DNA of 64,000 nucleotides, from positions 1 through 64,000 of the forward strand of contig NZ_ATDN01000018.1 of the NCBI RefSeq assembly GCF_004014805.1. Direction: 5' to 3'. Both the position numbers and the translations under genes were made by a program. The notes under the pieces were generated by a model that saw only the letters and a list, made by a program, of their open reading frames with translations, had not been told where the DNA came from and made no database searches. Position 1 is the first letter of the stretch. Each line of letters starts with the position of its first letter. Origin of the DNA: Mycolicibacterium elephantis DSM 44368. Its GTDB lineage: Bacteria; Actinomycetota; Actinomycetes; Mycobacteriales; Mycobacteriaceae. Of the stretch, positions 53,495 to 61,901 are shown in pieces.

Positions 53495-54526
53495 ATGCGG
53501 ATCGGAGTTCTCACTGGCGGTGGCGACTGTCCCGGGTTGAACGCGGTGATCCGGGCGGTCGTGCGCACCTGCGACGTGCGGTACGGATCCTCCGTCGTCG
53601 GATTTCAGGACGGTTGGCGCGGCCTGCTGGAGAACCGGCGCGTCCAGCTGGCCAACGACGACCGCAACGATCGGCTGCTGGCCAAGGGCGGCACCATCCT
53701 GGGCACCGCCCGGGTGCATCCCGAGAAGTTGCGCGCCGGGCTGGACCAGATCAAGCAGACGCTCGACGACAACGGCATCGACGTGCTCATCCCGATCGGC
53801 GGCGAAGGGACGCTCACGGCGGCGCACTGGCTGTCCGAGGAGAACGTGCCGGTGGTCGGTGTCCCCAAGACCATCGACAACGACATCGACTGCACCGACG
53901 TGACATTCGGCCACGACACCGCGCTCGGCGTCGCCAGCGAGGCCATCGACCGGCTGCACAGCACCGCCGAATCGCATCAGCGCGTGATGCTGGTCGAGGT
54001 GATGGGTCGGCACGCCGGCTGGATCGCGCTCAACGCGGGCCTGGCCTCGGGGGCGCACATGACGCTGATCCCCGAGCAACCCTTCGACGTCGAGGAGGTC
54101 TGCCGGCTGATCAAAGCCCGCTTCGTGCGGGGCGATTCGCACTTCATCTGCGTGGTCGCCGAGGGCGCCAAACCCGCCGAGGGCACGATGCAGCTGCGCG
54201 AGGGCGGACTCGACGAGTTCGGCCACGAGCGGTTTACCGGCGTCGCGCAACAACTGGGTGTCGAGGTCGAGAAGCGCATCAACAAAGAGGTGCGGGTGAC
54301 CGTGCTGGGACATGTGCAGCGCGGTGGCACGCCGACGCCGTTCGACCGCGTGCTGGCCACCCGCTTCGGCGTCAACGCCGCCGACGCCGCGCACGCGGGC
54401 GAGTACGGGATGATGGTCTCGCTGCGCGGCCAGGAGATCGGCCGGGTTCCGCTCGCCGACGCCACCCGCAGACTGAAGCTGGTGCCGCAGAGCCGATATG
54501 ACGACGCCGCGGAGTTCTTCGGCTGA
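53495..54526 (+). CDS. pfkA: ATP-dependent 6-phosphofructokinase
   Basis: This 343-residue PfkA phosphorylates fructose 6-phosphate, the committed step of glycolysis. Visible are the nucleotide-binding [13 protein letters not shown], the catalytic PKTIDNDI and [13 protein letters not shown], and [15 protein letters not shown]. It is in its usual actinobacterial place after gatA. GGGGAGGATAGG precedes the ATG. Confidence 0.94.
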   Translation: MRIGVLTGGGDCPGLNAVIRAVVRTCDVRYGSSVVGFQDGWRGLLENRRVQLANDDRNDRLLAKGGTILGTARVHPEKLRAGLDQIKQTLDDNGIDVLIPIGGEGTLTAAHWLSEENVPVVGVPKTIDNDIDCTDVTFGHDTALGVASEAIDRLHSTAESHQRVMLVEVMGRHAGWIALNAGLASGAHMTLIPEQPFDVEEVCRLIKARFVRGDSHFICVVAEGAKPAEGTMQLREGGLDEFGHERFTGVAQQLGVEVEKRINKEVRVTVLGHVQRGGTPTPFDRVLATRFGVNAADAAHAGEYGMMVSLRGQEIGRVPLADATRRLKLVPQSRYDDAAEFFG

Positions 54527-54551
54527 GTCCCTGCCGGGTCGCGCCGATGGA

Positions 54552-55247
54552 TCAGGCGCTCGTGACGGCTTCGCGGCGGATCATCTGCCACATCGTGGGC
54601 ACCTGCTCGGTGGTGGAGACGACGACGGTCTTTTTCGCGGTGGTCGTGTCGGCGGCGAGCCGCGTCACATAGTCGGCCAGGTCGATACGCGCGGTGAACG
54701 CGCCCACCGGATTCACTTCTCCGGCAACGTAATTGGTCGGTACCGGAAGATCGAACAGCCCCGACGGCCGCACCACCGTCCAATCGAGTCCGCTGTGGGT
54801 CACGATGTCCTCCATGCGGCGCTGATCGTCGTAGGTGCTCTTGCCGATGGTGCGGGTGATGATGGGTTCGACGATCCGCAACGCGAATGGGGGATCGACA
54901 CGGCCGGGGTAGTGGTGGGCGCCCGTCGAACTCACCACGACCAGCCGCCGCACCCTGCTGGCGTGCATGGCCGCGACGATGTTCTCGACGCCGACGGAGT
55001 ACGTGTCGATCGGTCGCAGGCTGAACGGCACACCCAGGCTCGACACCACCGCGTCGGTCCCGGCGACGACGTCGGCGACCGCCGCGGCGTCTTTCGCGTC
55101 GGCGCCCGCCACGGTCAGTCGGTCGTCGGTGAGCGGGAAGTCGCGCGGTCGCCGCGTGACCGCGACGGCCGAGTGGCCTGCCTCGAGCACCCGTTGGGTC
55201 ACCAGTCGGCCGGTCGGGCCGTTGGCCCCGAAGATCGCGATGTGCAT
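54552..55247 (-). CDS. NAD(P)-binding atypical SDR (NmrA/YwnB-like)
   Basis: This 231-residue protein has the extended-SDR start MHIAIFGANGPTGRLVTQRVLEAGH and GTDAVVSSLGVPFS. It ends with DLADYVTRLAADTTTAKKTVVVSTTEQVPT. It lacks a standard YxxxK triad, as in NAD(P)-sensing or flavin reductase-like members. It is divergent from a MarR gene across a 72-bp region with two palindromes, so it is probably its target. The substrate is unknown. Confidence 0.76.
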   Translation of the reverse strand: MHIAIFGANGPTGRLVTQRVLEAGHSAVAVTRRPRDFPLTDDRLTVAGADAKDAAAVADVVAGTDAVVSSLGVPFSLRPIDTYSVGVENIVAAMHASRVRRLVVVSSTGAHHYPGRVDPPFALRIVEPIITRTIGKSTYDDQRRMEDIVTHSGLDWTVVRPSGLFDLPVPTNYVAGEVNPVGAFTARIDLADYVTRLAADTTTAKKTVVVSTTEQVPTMWQMIRREAVTSA

Positions 55248-55271
55248 AGCGCTCCTAACTAGTCATTGTCT

Positions 55272-55298
55272 GTGATTATCACCGTAGGTGACTATCAC
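55272..55298. promoter_or_regulatory. Two tandem palindromes between the SDR and marR genes
   Basis: GTGATTATCAC (55272-55282) and GTGACTATCAC (55288-55298) are 16 bp apart centre to centre and nearly identical. They are likely MarR binding sites. The second lies just upstream of the -10 box of the marR gene. Confidence 0.6.
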
Positions 55299-55307
55299 CG
55301 TGAGTGC

Positions 55308-55320
55308 TAGTGTCTGCGCA
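55308..55320 (+). promoter_or_regulatory. Leaderless promoter of the marR gene
   Basis: TAGTGT (55308-55313) lies six bases before ATG 55320, directly after the second palindrome, so MarR binding should block its own transcription. Confidence 0.5.
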
Positions 55321-55793
55321 TGGACGAGCGCTCGAGGGGCATCGGCGCACTACACGAACGCATCCCGTTCCTGCTTTCTCAGCTCGGCGTCTACCTCGCC
55401 GAGGACTTCGTGCGCCGGCTGGAACCGTTCGGTGTCGAGCCTCGGACCTACGCGGTGCTCAAGGCGCTGTCCGCCGACGACGGCCAGTCTCAGCGCCAGC
55501 TGTCCGCGCAGCTCGGTATTCACCGCAACGTGATGGTGACGGTGGTGGACAGGCTGGAGGAGCAGGGCCTGGTGAAGCGGATGCCGCACCCGGGCGATCG
55601 CCGGGCGTTCGCCGTGACGCTGACCGACAAGGCCCGCGAGCTGCTACCGGAACTCGACGCGGTGGGCCGCGCGCAGGAGGACGAGATCACCGCGACGTTG
55701 ACGGCGGCCGAGCGCGAGGATGTGCTGCAGCTGCTGCAGCGGATGTCCGCGGCAGCGGGCCTGATTCCCGGCGTGCACCCAAAACTGGGCTGA
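55320..55793 (+). CDS. MarR-family transcriptional regulator
   Basis: This 157-residue winged-helix MarR protein has the recognition region [53 protein letters not shown]. It is divergent from the NAD(P)-binding protein gene, with paired operators between them, and probably represses both. The inducing ligand is unknown. It lies 25 bp before gatB, which has its own promoter. Confidence 0.85.
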   Translation: MDERSRGIGALHERIPFLLSQLGVYLAEDFVRRLEPFGVEPRTYAVLKALSADDGQSQRQLSAQLGIHRNVMVTVVDRLEEQGLVKRMPHPGDRRAFAVTLTDKARELLPELDAVGRAQEDEITATLTAAEREDVLQLLQRMSAAAGLIPGVHPKLG

Positions 55794-55805
55794 CCGGCCC
55801 CCCAC

Positions 55806-55819
55806 TAGACTCGCTGCCA
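55806..55819 (+). promoter_or_regulatory. Leaderless promoter of gatB
   Basis: TAGACT at 55806-55811 precedes ATG 55819 by seven bases, with no ribosome site in between. Confidence 0.5.
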
Positions 55820-57321
55820 TGACTGTCGCCGCTTCCGAACTGCTCGATTACGACGACGTGATTGCCCGCTACGAGCCGGTGCTCGGCCTCGAGGTGCACG
55901 TCGAGTTGTCGACGGCGACGAAGATGTTCTGCGGCTGCGCCAACAGGTTCGGCGCCGAACCCAACACCCAGGTGTGCCCGGTGTGCCTGGGGCTACCCGG
56001 CTCGCTGCCCGTGCTCAACCAGCAGGCCGTCGAATCGGCGATCCGCATCGGGTTGGCCCTCAACTGCGAGATCGTGCCGTGGTGCCGGTTCGCCCGGAAG
56101 AACTACTTCTATCCGGACATGCCCAAGAACTATCAGATCAGCCAGTACGACGAGCCGATCGCGATCAACGGCCATCTCGACGTCCCGCTCGACGACGGCA
56201 GCACCTGGCGGGTCGACATCGAACGTGCGCACATGGAAGAGGACACCGGCAAGCTGACCCACATCGGCAGCGACACCGGCCGCATCGAAGGTGCAACCAC
56301 GTCGTTGATCGACTACAACCGGTCCGGCGTGCCGCTGATCGAGATCGTCACCAAACCGATCGAGGGTGCCGGCGCCCGCGCCCCCGAGATCGCCCGCGCC
56401 TACGTGACCGCTCTGCGAGACCTGTTGCGCGGCCTGGGTGTATCGGATGTGCGCATGGATCAGGGTTCGATGCGCTGTGACTCCAACGTCTCGTTGAAGC
56501 CGATCGGGCAGGCCGAGTTCGGTACCCGCACCGAGACCAAGAACGTCAACTCGTTGAAGAGCGTCGAGGTGGCGGTCCGCTACGAGATGCGCCGTCAGGC
56601 AGCGGTTCTCGAATCGGGCGGTCGAGTCATCCAGGAAACCAGGCACTTTCACGAGGACGGCTACACCTCGCCCGGCCGCAGCAAGGAGACCGCGCAGGAC
56701 TACCGGTACTTCCCCGAGCCCGACCTGGAGCCGGTGGCGCCCGACGCCGAACTCGTCGAGCGGCTGCGCAAGACCATCCCCGAGCTTCCCTGGGTGACGC
56801 GCAAGCGCATCCAGGAGGAGTGGGGGGTCTCCGACGAGGTGATGCGCGACCTGGTCAACATCGGCGCGCTCGACCTGATCGCGGCCACCGTCGAACAGGG
56901 CGCGTCCAGCGAGGCCGCCAGGGCGTGGTGGGGCAACTTCCTGGTACAGAAGGCCAATGAAGATGGGGTGGCCGTGTCCGACTTGCCGATCACGCCCGCG
57001 CAGGTGGCCGCGGTGGTCAAGCTCGTCGATGACGGCAAGCTGTCGAACAAGCTGGCCCGTGAGGTGGTCGAGGGTGTGCTCGCCGGCGAGGGCGAACCCG
57101 AGCAGGTCATGGCCGACCGTGGCCTCGAGGTCGTGCGCGACGACTCCGCGTTGCAGGCCGCCGTCGACGAGGCGCTGGCCGCCAACCCCGACGTCGTCGA
57201 GAAGATCCGCGGCGGCAAGGTGCAGGCAGCGGGTGCGATCGTCGGCGCCGTCATGAAGGCCACCAAGGGCCAGGCCGACGCGGCCCGCGTCCGCGAGCTG
57301 GTTCTCGCCGCCTGCAGCTAG
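55819..57321 (+). CDS. gatB: Aspartyl/glutamyl-tRNA amidotransferase subunit B
   Basis: This 500-residue GatB has the kinase-like core with [48 protein letters not shown] and [16 protein letters not shown]-terminal YqeY-like tail ([19 protein letters not shown]) follows. It activates the tRNA-bound carboxyl and works with GatA and GatC, encoded 2.4-4.2 kb upstream. Confidence 0.95.
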   Translation: MTVAASELLDYDDVIARYEPVLGLEVHVELSTATKMFCGCANRFGAEPNTQVCPVCLGLPGSLPVLNQQAVESAIRIGLALNCEIVPWCRFARKNYFYPDMPKNYQISQYDEPIAINGHLDVPLDDGSTWRVDIERAHMEEDTGKLTHIGSDTGRIEGATTSLIDYNRSGVPLIEIVTKPIEGAGARAPEIARAYVTALRDLLRGLGVSDVRMDQGSMRCDSNVSLKPIGQAEFGTRTETKNVNSLKSVEVAVRYEMRRQAAVLESGGRVIQETRHFHEDGYTSPGRSKETAQDYRYFPEPDLEPVAPDAELVERLRKTIPELPWVTRKRIQEEWGVSDEVMRDLVNIGALDLIAATVEQGASSEAARAWWGNFLVQKANEDGVAVSDLPITPAQVAAVVKLVDDGKLSNKLAREVVEGVLAGEGEPEQVMADRGLEVVRDDSALQAAVDEALAANPDVVEKIRGGKVQAAGAIVGAVMKATKGQADAARVRELVLAACS

Positions 57322-57337
57322 CGATTTCGCGGCCGGC

Positions 57338-57946
57338 CTAGTCGGCGCGAATGATGCTGTCCCAGGACGCGATTGCGGCCTCGGCGATGGCCGCGATCTT
57401 GGTTTGATCCGCGCCGTCGCGGGCCTGAATCGCCATTCCGTGGTTGACGGTGTTGTAGAACGCAGCGACCGTTGCGGCGTCGGTGCCGGCGGGCACGTCG
57501 CCGTCGGCGATCCCGCGCTCGATGCGGGCGCGAAACGCGTCCTCGGTCGCGATCCGCAACTCCGCAAGGTGCTCGTGTATCGAGCGGGTGCGTTCGGTGC
57601 AGGTGGTGGCGGCCAGCACGATCATGCAGCCGCGTGGTTTGTCGGGATCGCAGAACACCGCCGCGTGGTGTCGCAGCACCGCTGCGATGGCCTCCTGAGC
57701 GGTGGGCCTGTCGCGCAACTCGGCGGCCGCGGTGGCACCCAGGGTTTGGTCATAATGCGCCACGGCCTCGCGAAACAGCTGCTCTTTGGAGCCGAACGCC
57801 GCATACAAGCTCGGTGAGTTGATCCCCATCGAAGCGGTCAGGTCGCTCATCGACGCACCCTCATAGCCGTGTTGCCAGAACGCCTCCATGGCGTGTTCCA
57901 GGGCCTCGGTGCGATCGAACGTGCGGGGTCTGCCGCGTGACGCCAT
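57338..57946 (-). CDS. TetR-family regulator
   Basis: This 202-residue TetR protein begins ASRGRPRTFDRTEALEHAMEAFWQHGYEGASMSDLTASMGINSPSLYAAFGSKEQLF, a clear helix-turn-helix of the AcrR/TetR_N type. The ligand domain has a CMIVLAATTC segment. ATG 57946 was used since the longer frame has a non-conserved lead. It is divergent from an SDR and SMR exporter operon, with two operators between, so it most likely controls both directions. Confidence 0.82.
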   Translation of the reverse strand: MASRGRPRTFDRTEALEHAMEAFWQHGYEGASMSDLTASMGINSPSLYAAFGSKEQLFREAVAHYDQTLGATAAAELRDRPTAQEAIAAVLRHHAAVFCDPDKPRGCMIVLAATTCTERTRSIHEHLAELRIATEDAFRARIERGIADGDVPAGTDAATVAAFYNTVNHGMAIQARDGADQTKIAAIAEAAIASWDSIIRAD

Positions 57947-57961
57947 GCCGCACCACCTTTC

Positions 57962-57977
57962 TGTATCGAACGATATA
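57962..57977. promoter_or_regulatory. TetR operator, left site
   Basis: TGTATCGAACGATATA contains the perfect palindrome TATCG-AA-CGATA. Its near copy is at 58013-58028, 51 bp away. A TTGACA -35 box lies between them at 57984-57989. Confidence 0.62.
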
Positions 57978-58012
57978 AAACTCTTGACAAGTATACGAAG
58001 CGCAATCAATTA

Positions 58013-58028
58013 TGTATCGAACGTTACA
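58013..58028. promoter_or_regulatory. TetR operator, right site
   Basis: TGTATCGAACGTTACA shares the first eleven bases of the left site and overlaps the probable -10 region of the SDR gene at 58043. Confidence 0.62.
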
Positions 58029-58042
58029 GAAAAGAGAGGGCG

Positions 58043-58783
58043 ATGGCAGGTTTAACGGGAAGAACGGCCTTGGTCACAGGCGGAAGCAGGGGGATCGGGG
58101 CCGCCATCGCGACCCGGCTCGGCGAGCTGGGCGCGGACGTCGCCGTCACCTATGCCCGATCCGAGCGTCGGGCCCAGGAGGTGGTCGACGGTCTCGCCTC
58201 ACGCGGTGTTCGCGGCCTGGCGATAAGGGCCGACAGCGCCTCGGCCGACGACGTGGTGGCGGCCGTCGAGCAGACCGGCACCGCGTTCGGCCGGCTCGAC
58301 ATCCTGGTCAACAACGCCGGAGTGTTTCCTTTCGGACCGATCGACACGGTGTCGGTCGAGGAGGTCGACCGCACGCTGGCCATCCACGCCCGCGCGGTGT
58401 ATCTCGCCAGCCAAGCCGCGGTGCGACACATGCCTGATGGCGGCCGCATCATCAGCATCGGAAGCAATCTGGCTGAGCGAGTGCCATTTCCGGGTGTCAC
58501 GTTGTATTCGATGAGCAAGGCCGCGCTCATCGGGTTCACCAAGGGCCTGGCGCGCGACCTCGGGAGCCGGAACATCACGGTCAACCTCGTACAGCCCGGT
58601 TCCACCGACACCGACATGAATCCCGCCGACGCCGCCGGAGCCGACGAACAACGCGCGTTGAGTGCCCTCGGCCGGTATGCCGCAGCCGCAGATGTCGCGG
58701 ACTCGGTCGCGTTCCTGGCGAGTGCCGGCGCATCCAATATCACCGGCGCGGTGCTGACCGTCGACGGTGGAACGAACGCCTGA
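58043..58783 (+). CDS. Short-chain dehydrogenase/reductase (SDR)
   Basis: This 246-residue classical SDR has TGGSRGIGAAIA, NNAGVFPFG, YSMSK and the C-terminal ITGAVLTVDGG. It resembles FabG-like 3-oxoacyl reductases and quinone/aldehyde-reducing SDRs; the substrate is not evident. AGAGAGGG precedes ATG 58043. It is the first gene of the unit under the divergent TetR, ahead of an SMR exporter, so a detoxification role is plausible. Confidence 0.82.
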   Translation: MAGLTGRTALVTGGSRGIGAAIATRLGELGADVAVTYARSERRAQEVVDGLASRGVRGLAIRADSASADDVVAAVEQTGTAFGRLDILVNNAGVFPFGPIDTVSVEEVDRTLAIHARAVYLASQAAVRHMPDGGRIISIGSNLAERVPFPGVTLYSMSKAALIGFTKGLARDLGSRNITVNLVQPGSTDTDMNPADAAGADEQRALSALGRYAAAADVADSVAFLASAGASNITGAVLTVDGGTNA

Positions 58784-58788
58784 CCGTG

Positions 58789-59106
58789 ATGGCGTGGCCG
58801 ATATTGGTTGTCGCCGGGCTGCTCGAGATCGTCTGGGCCATCGCGCTCAAACAGTCCGAGGGTTTCGCCCGGCTATGGCCCAGCGTGATCGGCGTTGTCG
58901 CGGCGCTGCTGAGCTTCATCCTGCTCACCGTGGCGCTTCGCCACCTGCCCGCAGGCACTGGCTACGCGGTCTGGGTGGGCATCGGCGCGGTGGGCGTGGC
59001 GATGGCGGGGATCGTGCTGCTGGGTGAGTCGCTGAGTGTGGCCCGGGTGGCGTTTCTCGCCGTGATCGTCGTCGGCATCATCGGTTTGCGTCTGGTCGAG
59101 GGCTGA
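58789..59106 (+). CDS. SMR-family exporter of the Gdx/SugE type
   Basis: This protein of about 105 residues has four hydrophobic helices and the essential membrane Glu in GLLEIVWAIALK. Helix regions LKQSEGFARLWPSVIG and LPAGTGYAVWVGIGAVG match the Gdx (guanidinium exporter, SugE) subtype better than the EmrE multidrug subtype. ATG 58789 is used; GTG 58786 is the alternative. It follows the SDR after 5 bp in a TetR-controlled unit. Confidence 0.78.
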   Translation: MAWPILVVAGLLEIVWAIALKQSEGFARLWPSVIGVVAALLSFILLTVALRHLPAGTGYAVWVGIGAVGVAMAGIVLLGESLSVARVAFLAVIVVGIIGLRLVEG

Positions 59107-59128
59107 AAGACGTTGCAGCGCTGCGCGA

Positions 59129-60250
59129 TCAGGTGTTGTCCGCGTTGCGGCGCGGGAACCCGCCGCCCTGCGGGAACAACGGGAAGACGACGTCGTCGAG
59201 CTTCTCCGCGCCGCCTGCGGTCTTGTTGACCGTCGCGCCCCACACGTTGCCGTCCGGTGCCAGCGCCAGCGCCCACGCGTGCCCGTGCTGGTCCTGCCGC
59301 ACCACCTCGGGATCGCCGGTGACCGCGCCGGTGTCCGGGGCCATCCGGACCGCGACGGTCTGCTTGGTGTTGACGAGGTTCACCAGCACGGTGCCGTCCA
59401 GCGCCGCGCACCCCGCCACGCCGGGGCGGTCCGGCCACGTCCACACCGTCGAGATCTTGGAGTCCTTGGTGATGCGCTGCAGCCGATCCGCAGTCGGGGT
59501 GCGGTCGGTGACGTAGAGCGAGCCGTCGGAGTGGTCGATGCACATCCCGCCGGCCGAACCCATGCCCGACAGCGCGGTCGTCGTCGGCGCCTGGTCGACG
59601 GTCGTGGGCTGCTCGATGCGCAACACCTTGCCCGCCATCGACGCCGGGTTGGCCGCGTCGGCCGGGTTTCCGGCGTCTCCGGTCTGCACGAGCAACGTGG
59701 TGGGGCTGGTGAAGATCAGCGAGCCCGTGTTGCCGACCGCGCCCTTGGGGATGCCGGTGAGGATCGGCTTGGGAATGTCGCCGTCGGCGATGCGGATCAC
59801 CCGGTTGTCGGTGGGCGTGCTGACGTAGGCATACATCAGCCGGTCCTGGCTGTACGTCGGCGACAACGCGATGTCCATCAACCCGCCGTCACCGGACCCG
59901 TCCACCGGGAGGGTGGCCTTGACCTTCGGTTCGGCCCGCACCGACACCTCTTTCACAGCGCCGGTGGTGCGTTCGGCCACCAGCGCGGACTGGCTGTCGG
60001 GCAGCATGATCAGACCGCTGGTGCTCTCCAGGCAGCCCTGCATGACCCCGGGGGCCGGGCAGGCCTTCGGGAACGGTTTCGGCGGCAGCGGCGGCGGAGG
60101 CGTCGGCGTGGTCGTCGGCCCCGGCGCCAGCTCCGGCTCGGTGGTGAACGGCTGCGACTGCGCCTCGTCGAACCGGGCGCAGCCGGACCCGACCAGCAAC
60201 GCCGCGCACACGACGGCGACCACACCTCGCATCGGCGCGCGCAGTTTCAT
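59129..60250 (-). CDS. lppZ: Lipoprotein LppZ, glucose/sorbosone dehydrogenase-like beta-propeller
   Basis: This lipoprotein of about 373 residues has a signal peptide with the lipobox LLVGSGC, then a Pro-rich linker and a beta-propeller similar to PQQ-type sugar dehydrogenases (DGGLMDIALSPTYSQDRLMYAYVSTPTDNRVI, ALAPDGNVWGATVNKTAGGAEKL). It matches LppZ of M. tuberculosis in sequence and place. Starts at 60373 or 60271 are possible, but ATG 60250 gives a normal signal peptide. Its role in the envelope is not known. It converges on the SMR gene and is divergent from the DoxX gene. Confidence 0.85.
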   Translation of the reverse strand: MKLRAPMRGVVAVVCAALLVGSGCARFDEAQSQPFTTEPELAPGPTTTPTPPPPLPPKPFPKACPAPGVMQGCLESTSGLIMLPDSQSALVAERTTGAVKEVSVRAEPKVKATLPVDGSGDGGLMDIALSPTYSQDRLMYAYVSTPTDNRVIRIADGDIPKPILTGIPKGAVGNTGSLIFTSPTTLLVQTGDAGNPADAANPASMAGKVLRIEQPTTVDQAPTTTALSGMGSAGGMCIDHSDGSLYVTDRTPTADRLQRITKDSKISTVWTWPDRPGVAGCAALDGTVLVNLVNTKQTVAVRMAPDTGAVTGDPEVVRQDQHGHAWALALAPDGNVWGATVNKTAGGAEKLDDVVFPLFPQGGGFPRRNADNT

Positions 60251-60374
60251 GCGAGCCAGGTTACGGATCATTCGCCGATCCGCGCCACGCACACCGGTCG
60301 GTGCGGCGGTGCGAACGCGGCGAATAAGCGCCGAAAGCACCGCGCCAATCCCCGGTTCGGTGGTGGCTAGCACT

Positions 60375-60388
60375 TACTCTGGGCAACG
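60375..60388 (+). promoter_or_regulatory. Leaderless promoter of the DoxX-family gene
   Basis: TACTCT at 60375-60380 precedes GTG 60388 by seven bases. Confidence 0.5.
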
Positions 60389-61212
60389 TGACCAGTCAAC
60401 CCCAAGACCCACGCGCCTGGCAGCGGCCCGACGACGCGGCTGGGCGGCCCGTGTCGGCGAGCCTGGTCGACCCCGAAGACGATCTGCCGTCAGCCAACTA
60501 CGCAGGGGATTTCGAAACCACCACGATCCCGCACTACGACTCGGGCGGCTCGGCGTCGGTGACCCCGGGCTTCGCGCTGCTCAACGACCCCGAACCGCTT
60601 CCGTATGTGCAGCCCGGGGGTCGGCATGCGGCCCCGTATTCACCCGAACCGGCCGCGGTGGAGCCCGGGGTGTCCGGTCCCGGCGACCGTCGGGGCACCC
60701 AGGACCTCGGCCTGCTGCTGCTGCGGGTTGCGGTGGGCGTGCTGTTCATCACGCACGGACTGCAGAAGGCGTTCGGGCTGTGGGACGGCCCCGGCCTGGA
60801 CGGCTGGAAGGACGAACTGGCCACGCTCGGCTTCCAGTACCCCGACATCCTGACCTACGTGTCCACCTTCGGTCAGATCGCCGTCGGGGTGCTGCTGGTG
60901 CTCGGCTTGTTCACCCCGGTCGCGGCGGCCGCTGCGCTGGCCTATCTGGTCACCGGGGTGCTGGCCGAGGCGATGGTCGCCCACGAAGAGGCCCGGCTGG
61001 CGGCGTTCCTCACCGACGGCCACGAGTACCAGGTGTTCGTCGGCGTCGCCGTCGCGGTCATCATCCTGGCCGGCCCCGGCAGATACGGCCTCGACGCCGC
61101 ACGCGGTTGGGCGCGACGGCCGTTCGTCGGGTCATTCGTCGCGCTGATCCTGGGGGCCGGCGCCGGCATCGCGATCTGGGTGCTGCTCAACGGCGGCAAC
61201 CCGCTGGCCTAG
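60388..61212 (+). CDS. DoxX-family membrane protein
   Basis: This 274-residue protein has a long acidic/Pro-rich cytoplasmic N-terminus (about 100 residues). A DoxX domain of four helices follows: LGLLLLRVAVGVLFITHGLQKAFG, FGQIAVGVLLVLGLFTPVAAAAALAYL and later helices. It corresponds to the M. tuberculosis gene beside lppZ and cfp6. DoxX proteins are linked to oxidative stress and SodA complexes in mycobacteria, but this member is uncharacterised. Confidence 0.82.
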   Translation: MTSQPQDPRAWQRPDDAAGRPVSASLVDPEDDLPSANYAGDFETTTIPHYDSGGSASVTPGFALLNDPEPLPYVQPGGRHAAPYSPEPAAVEPGVSGPGDRRGTQDLGLLLLRVAVGVLFITHGLQKAFGLWDGPGLDGWKDELATLGFQYPDILTYVSTFGQIAVGVLLVLGLFTPVAAAAALAYLVTGVLAEAMVAHEEARLAAFLTDGHEYQVFVGVAVAVIILAGPGRYGLDAARGWARRPFVGSFVALILGAGAGIAIWVLLNGGNPLA

Positions 61213-61215
61213 CGC

Positions 61216-61605
61216 CTACTCGTAAGGGTTGGGAACGCGACCCCCGCTCGCCGCGGTCAGCCGCGGCAGCGTCGCGAACGTCACCGCGGGCAGCCGGACC
61301 TTCCTGCCGTCCTTGAGTTCGGCGTAGGCCGACGTGCCCTTGCCGAACTGCAGCCCGGCGATGTCGTCCCAGCGGATGGTCTCGCTGTCCAGAAACGTCC
61401 GCGCGGTCACGGTGTCGCGGTCGGCCACCGTCCGGCACCGGACGATGTATGCCGACAACAGCACGGGAATGACGAACAGCACCGGCGTCCAGCTGGGACC
61501 GGCCATCACGATCGCCAGCAGGCCCAGCGCCAGGAACCCGACCGCCAGATGGGCCATCGGAGAGATCCGGATGACGACGGGGTTCTGCGCGGCGGGGGAG
61601 CTCAC
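61216..61605 (-). CDS. cfp6: PH-domain membrane protein Cfp6
   Basis: This 129-residue protein has two adjacent hydrophobic helices (LAVGFLALGLLAIVMAGPSW and PVLFVIPVLLSAYIV). A C-terminal PH-like domain (ETIRWDDIAGLQFGKGTSAYAELKDGRKVRLPAV) follows. It matches Cfp6, a culture-filtrate antigen of M. tuberculosis, in sequence and position. It starts at GTG 61605 and converges on the DoxX gene with a 3-bp gap. Function unknown. Confidence 0.83.
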   Translation of the reverse strand: MSSPAAQNPVVIRISPMAHLAVGFLALGLLAIVMAGPSWTPVLFVIPVLLSAYIVRCRTVADRDTVTARTFLDSETIRWDDIAGLQFGKGTSAYAELKDGRKVRLPAVTFATLPRLTAASGGRVPNPYE

Positions 61606-61668
61606 CAGGCCATCTTCGCACCATCGGGGTCAGGCGCTTCAACGTGACGACCCTCGCGGGGCCCGAAT

Positions 61669-61698
61669 TTGACCTGTGACCAGTGCAGAGGCTACCGT
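61669..61698 (+). promoter_or_regulatory. ilvB promoter
   Basis: TTGACC (61669-61674) and TACCGT (61693-61698) are separated by 18 bases. The expected start point is at or just before the ATG of the leader peptide at 61707. Confidence 0.55.
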
Positions 61699-61706
61699 CG
61701 ACGGTT

Positions 61707-61778
61707 ATGCAGGCCCCGGGATTGCTCGTAGTAATTGGGAAGCGCGTCGATGCCGCGCTTGCCCGCTGCCGGGCATAG
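61707..61778 (+). CDS. ilvB leader peptide with Leu-Leu-Val-Val-Ile control codons
   Basis: This is a 23-codon frame, MQAPGLLVVIGKRVDAALARCRA then TAG. Consecutive Leu, Leu, Val, Val, Ile codons suit ribosome-mediated attenuation by branched-chain amino acids. No ribosome site precedes it and it starts at the predicted transcription start, so it is probably leaderless. Confidence 0.72.
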   Translation: MQAPGLLVVIGKRVDAALARCRA

Positions 61779-61833
61779 CAACCAGCATCGACGCGCGACC
61801 CTCGTACAGCAGCCCAGCTGGCGGGGGTTTTTT
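61742..61833 (+). promoter_or_regulatory. ilvB attenuator: alternative stems and intrinsic terminator
   Basis: GCGCGTCGATGC (61742-61753) and its exact complement (61785-61796) form a 12-bp stem that overlaps the end of the leader peptide. A second hairpin, ACCCTCG with CGGGGGT plus an inner CAGC/GCTG (61798-61828), is followed by six T residues to 61833 and is a classical terminator. Stalling at Leu/Val/Ile codons would prevent the first stem and favour read-through. From 61834 to the ilvB start I see only the ribosome site AGGAGAAAG. Confidence 0.7.
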
Positions 61834-61901
61834 CTTGCCCGATCACCGATTTGAGACCCTAGACACAGATCCGCACAGGATTTAGGAGAAAGACAGACAC
61901 C

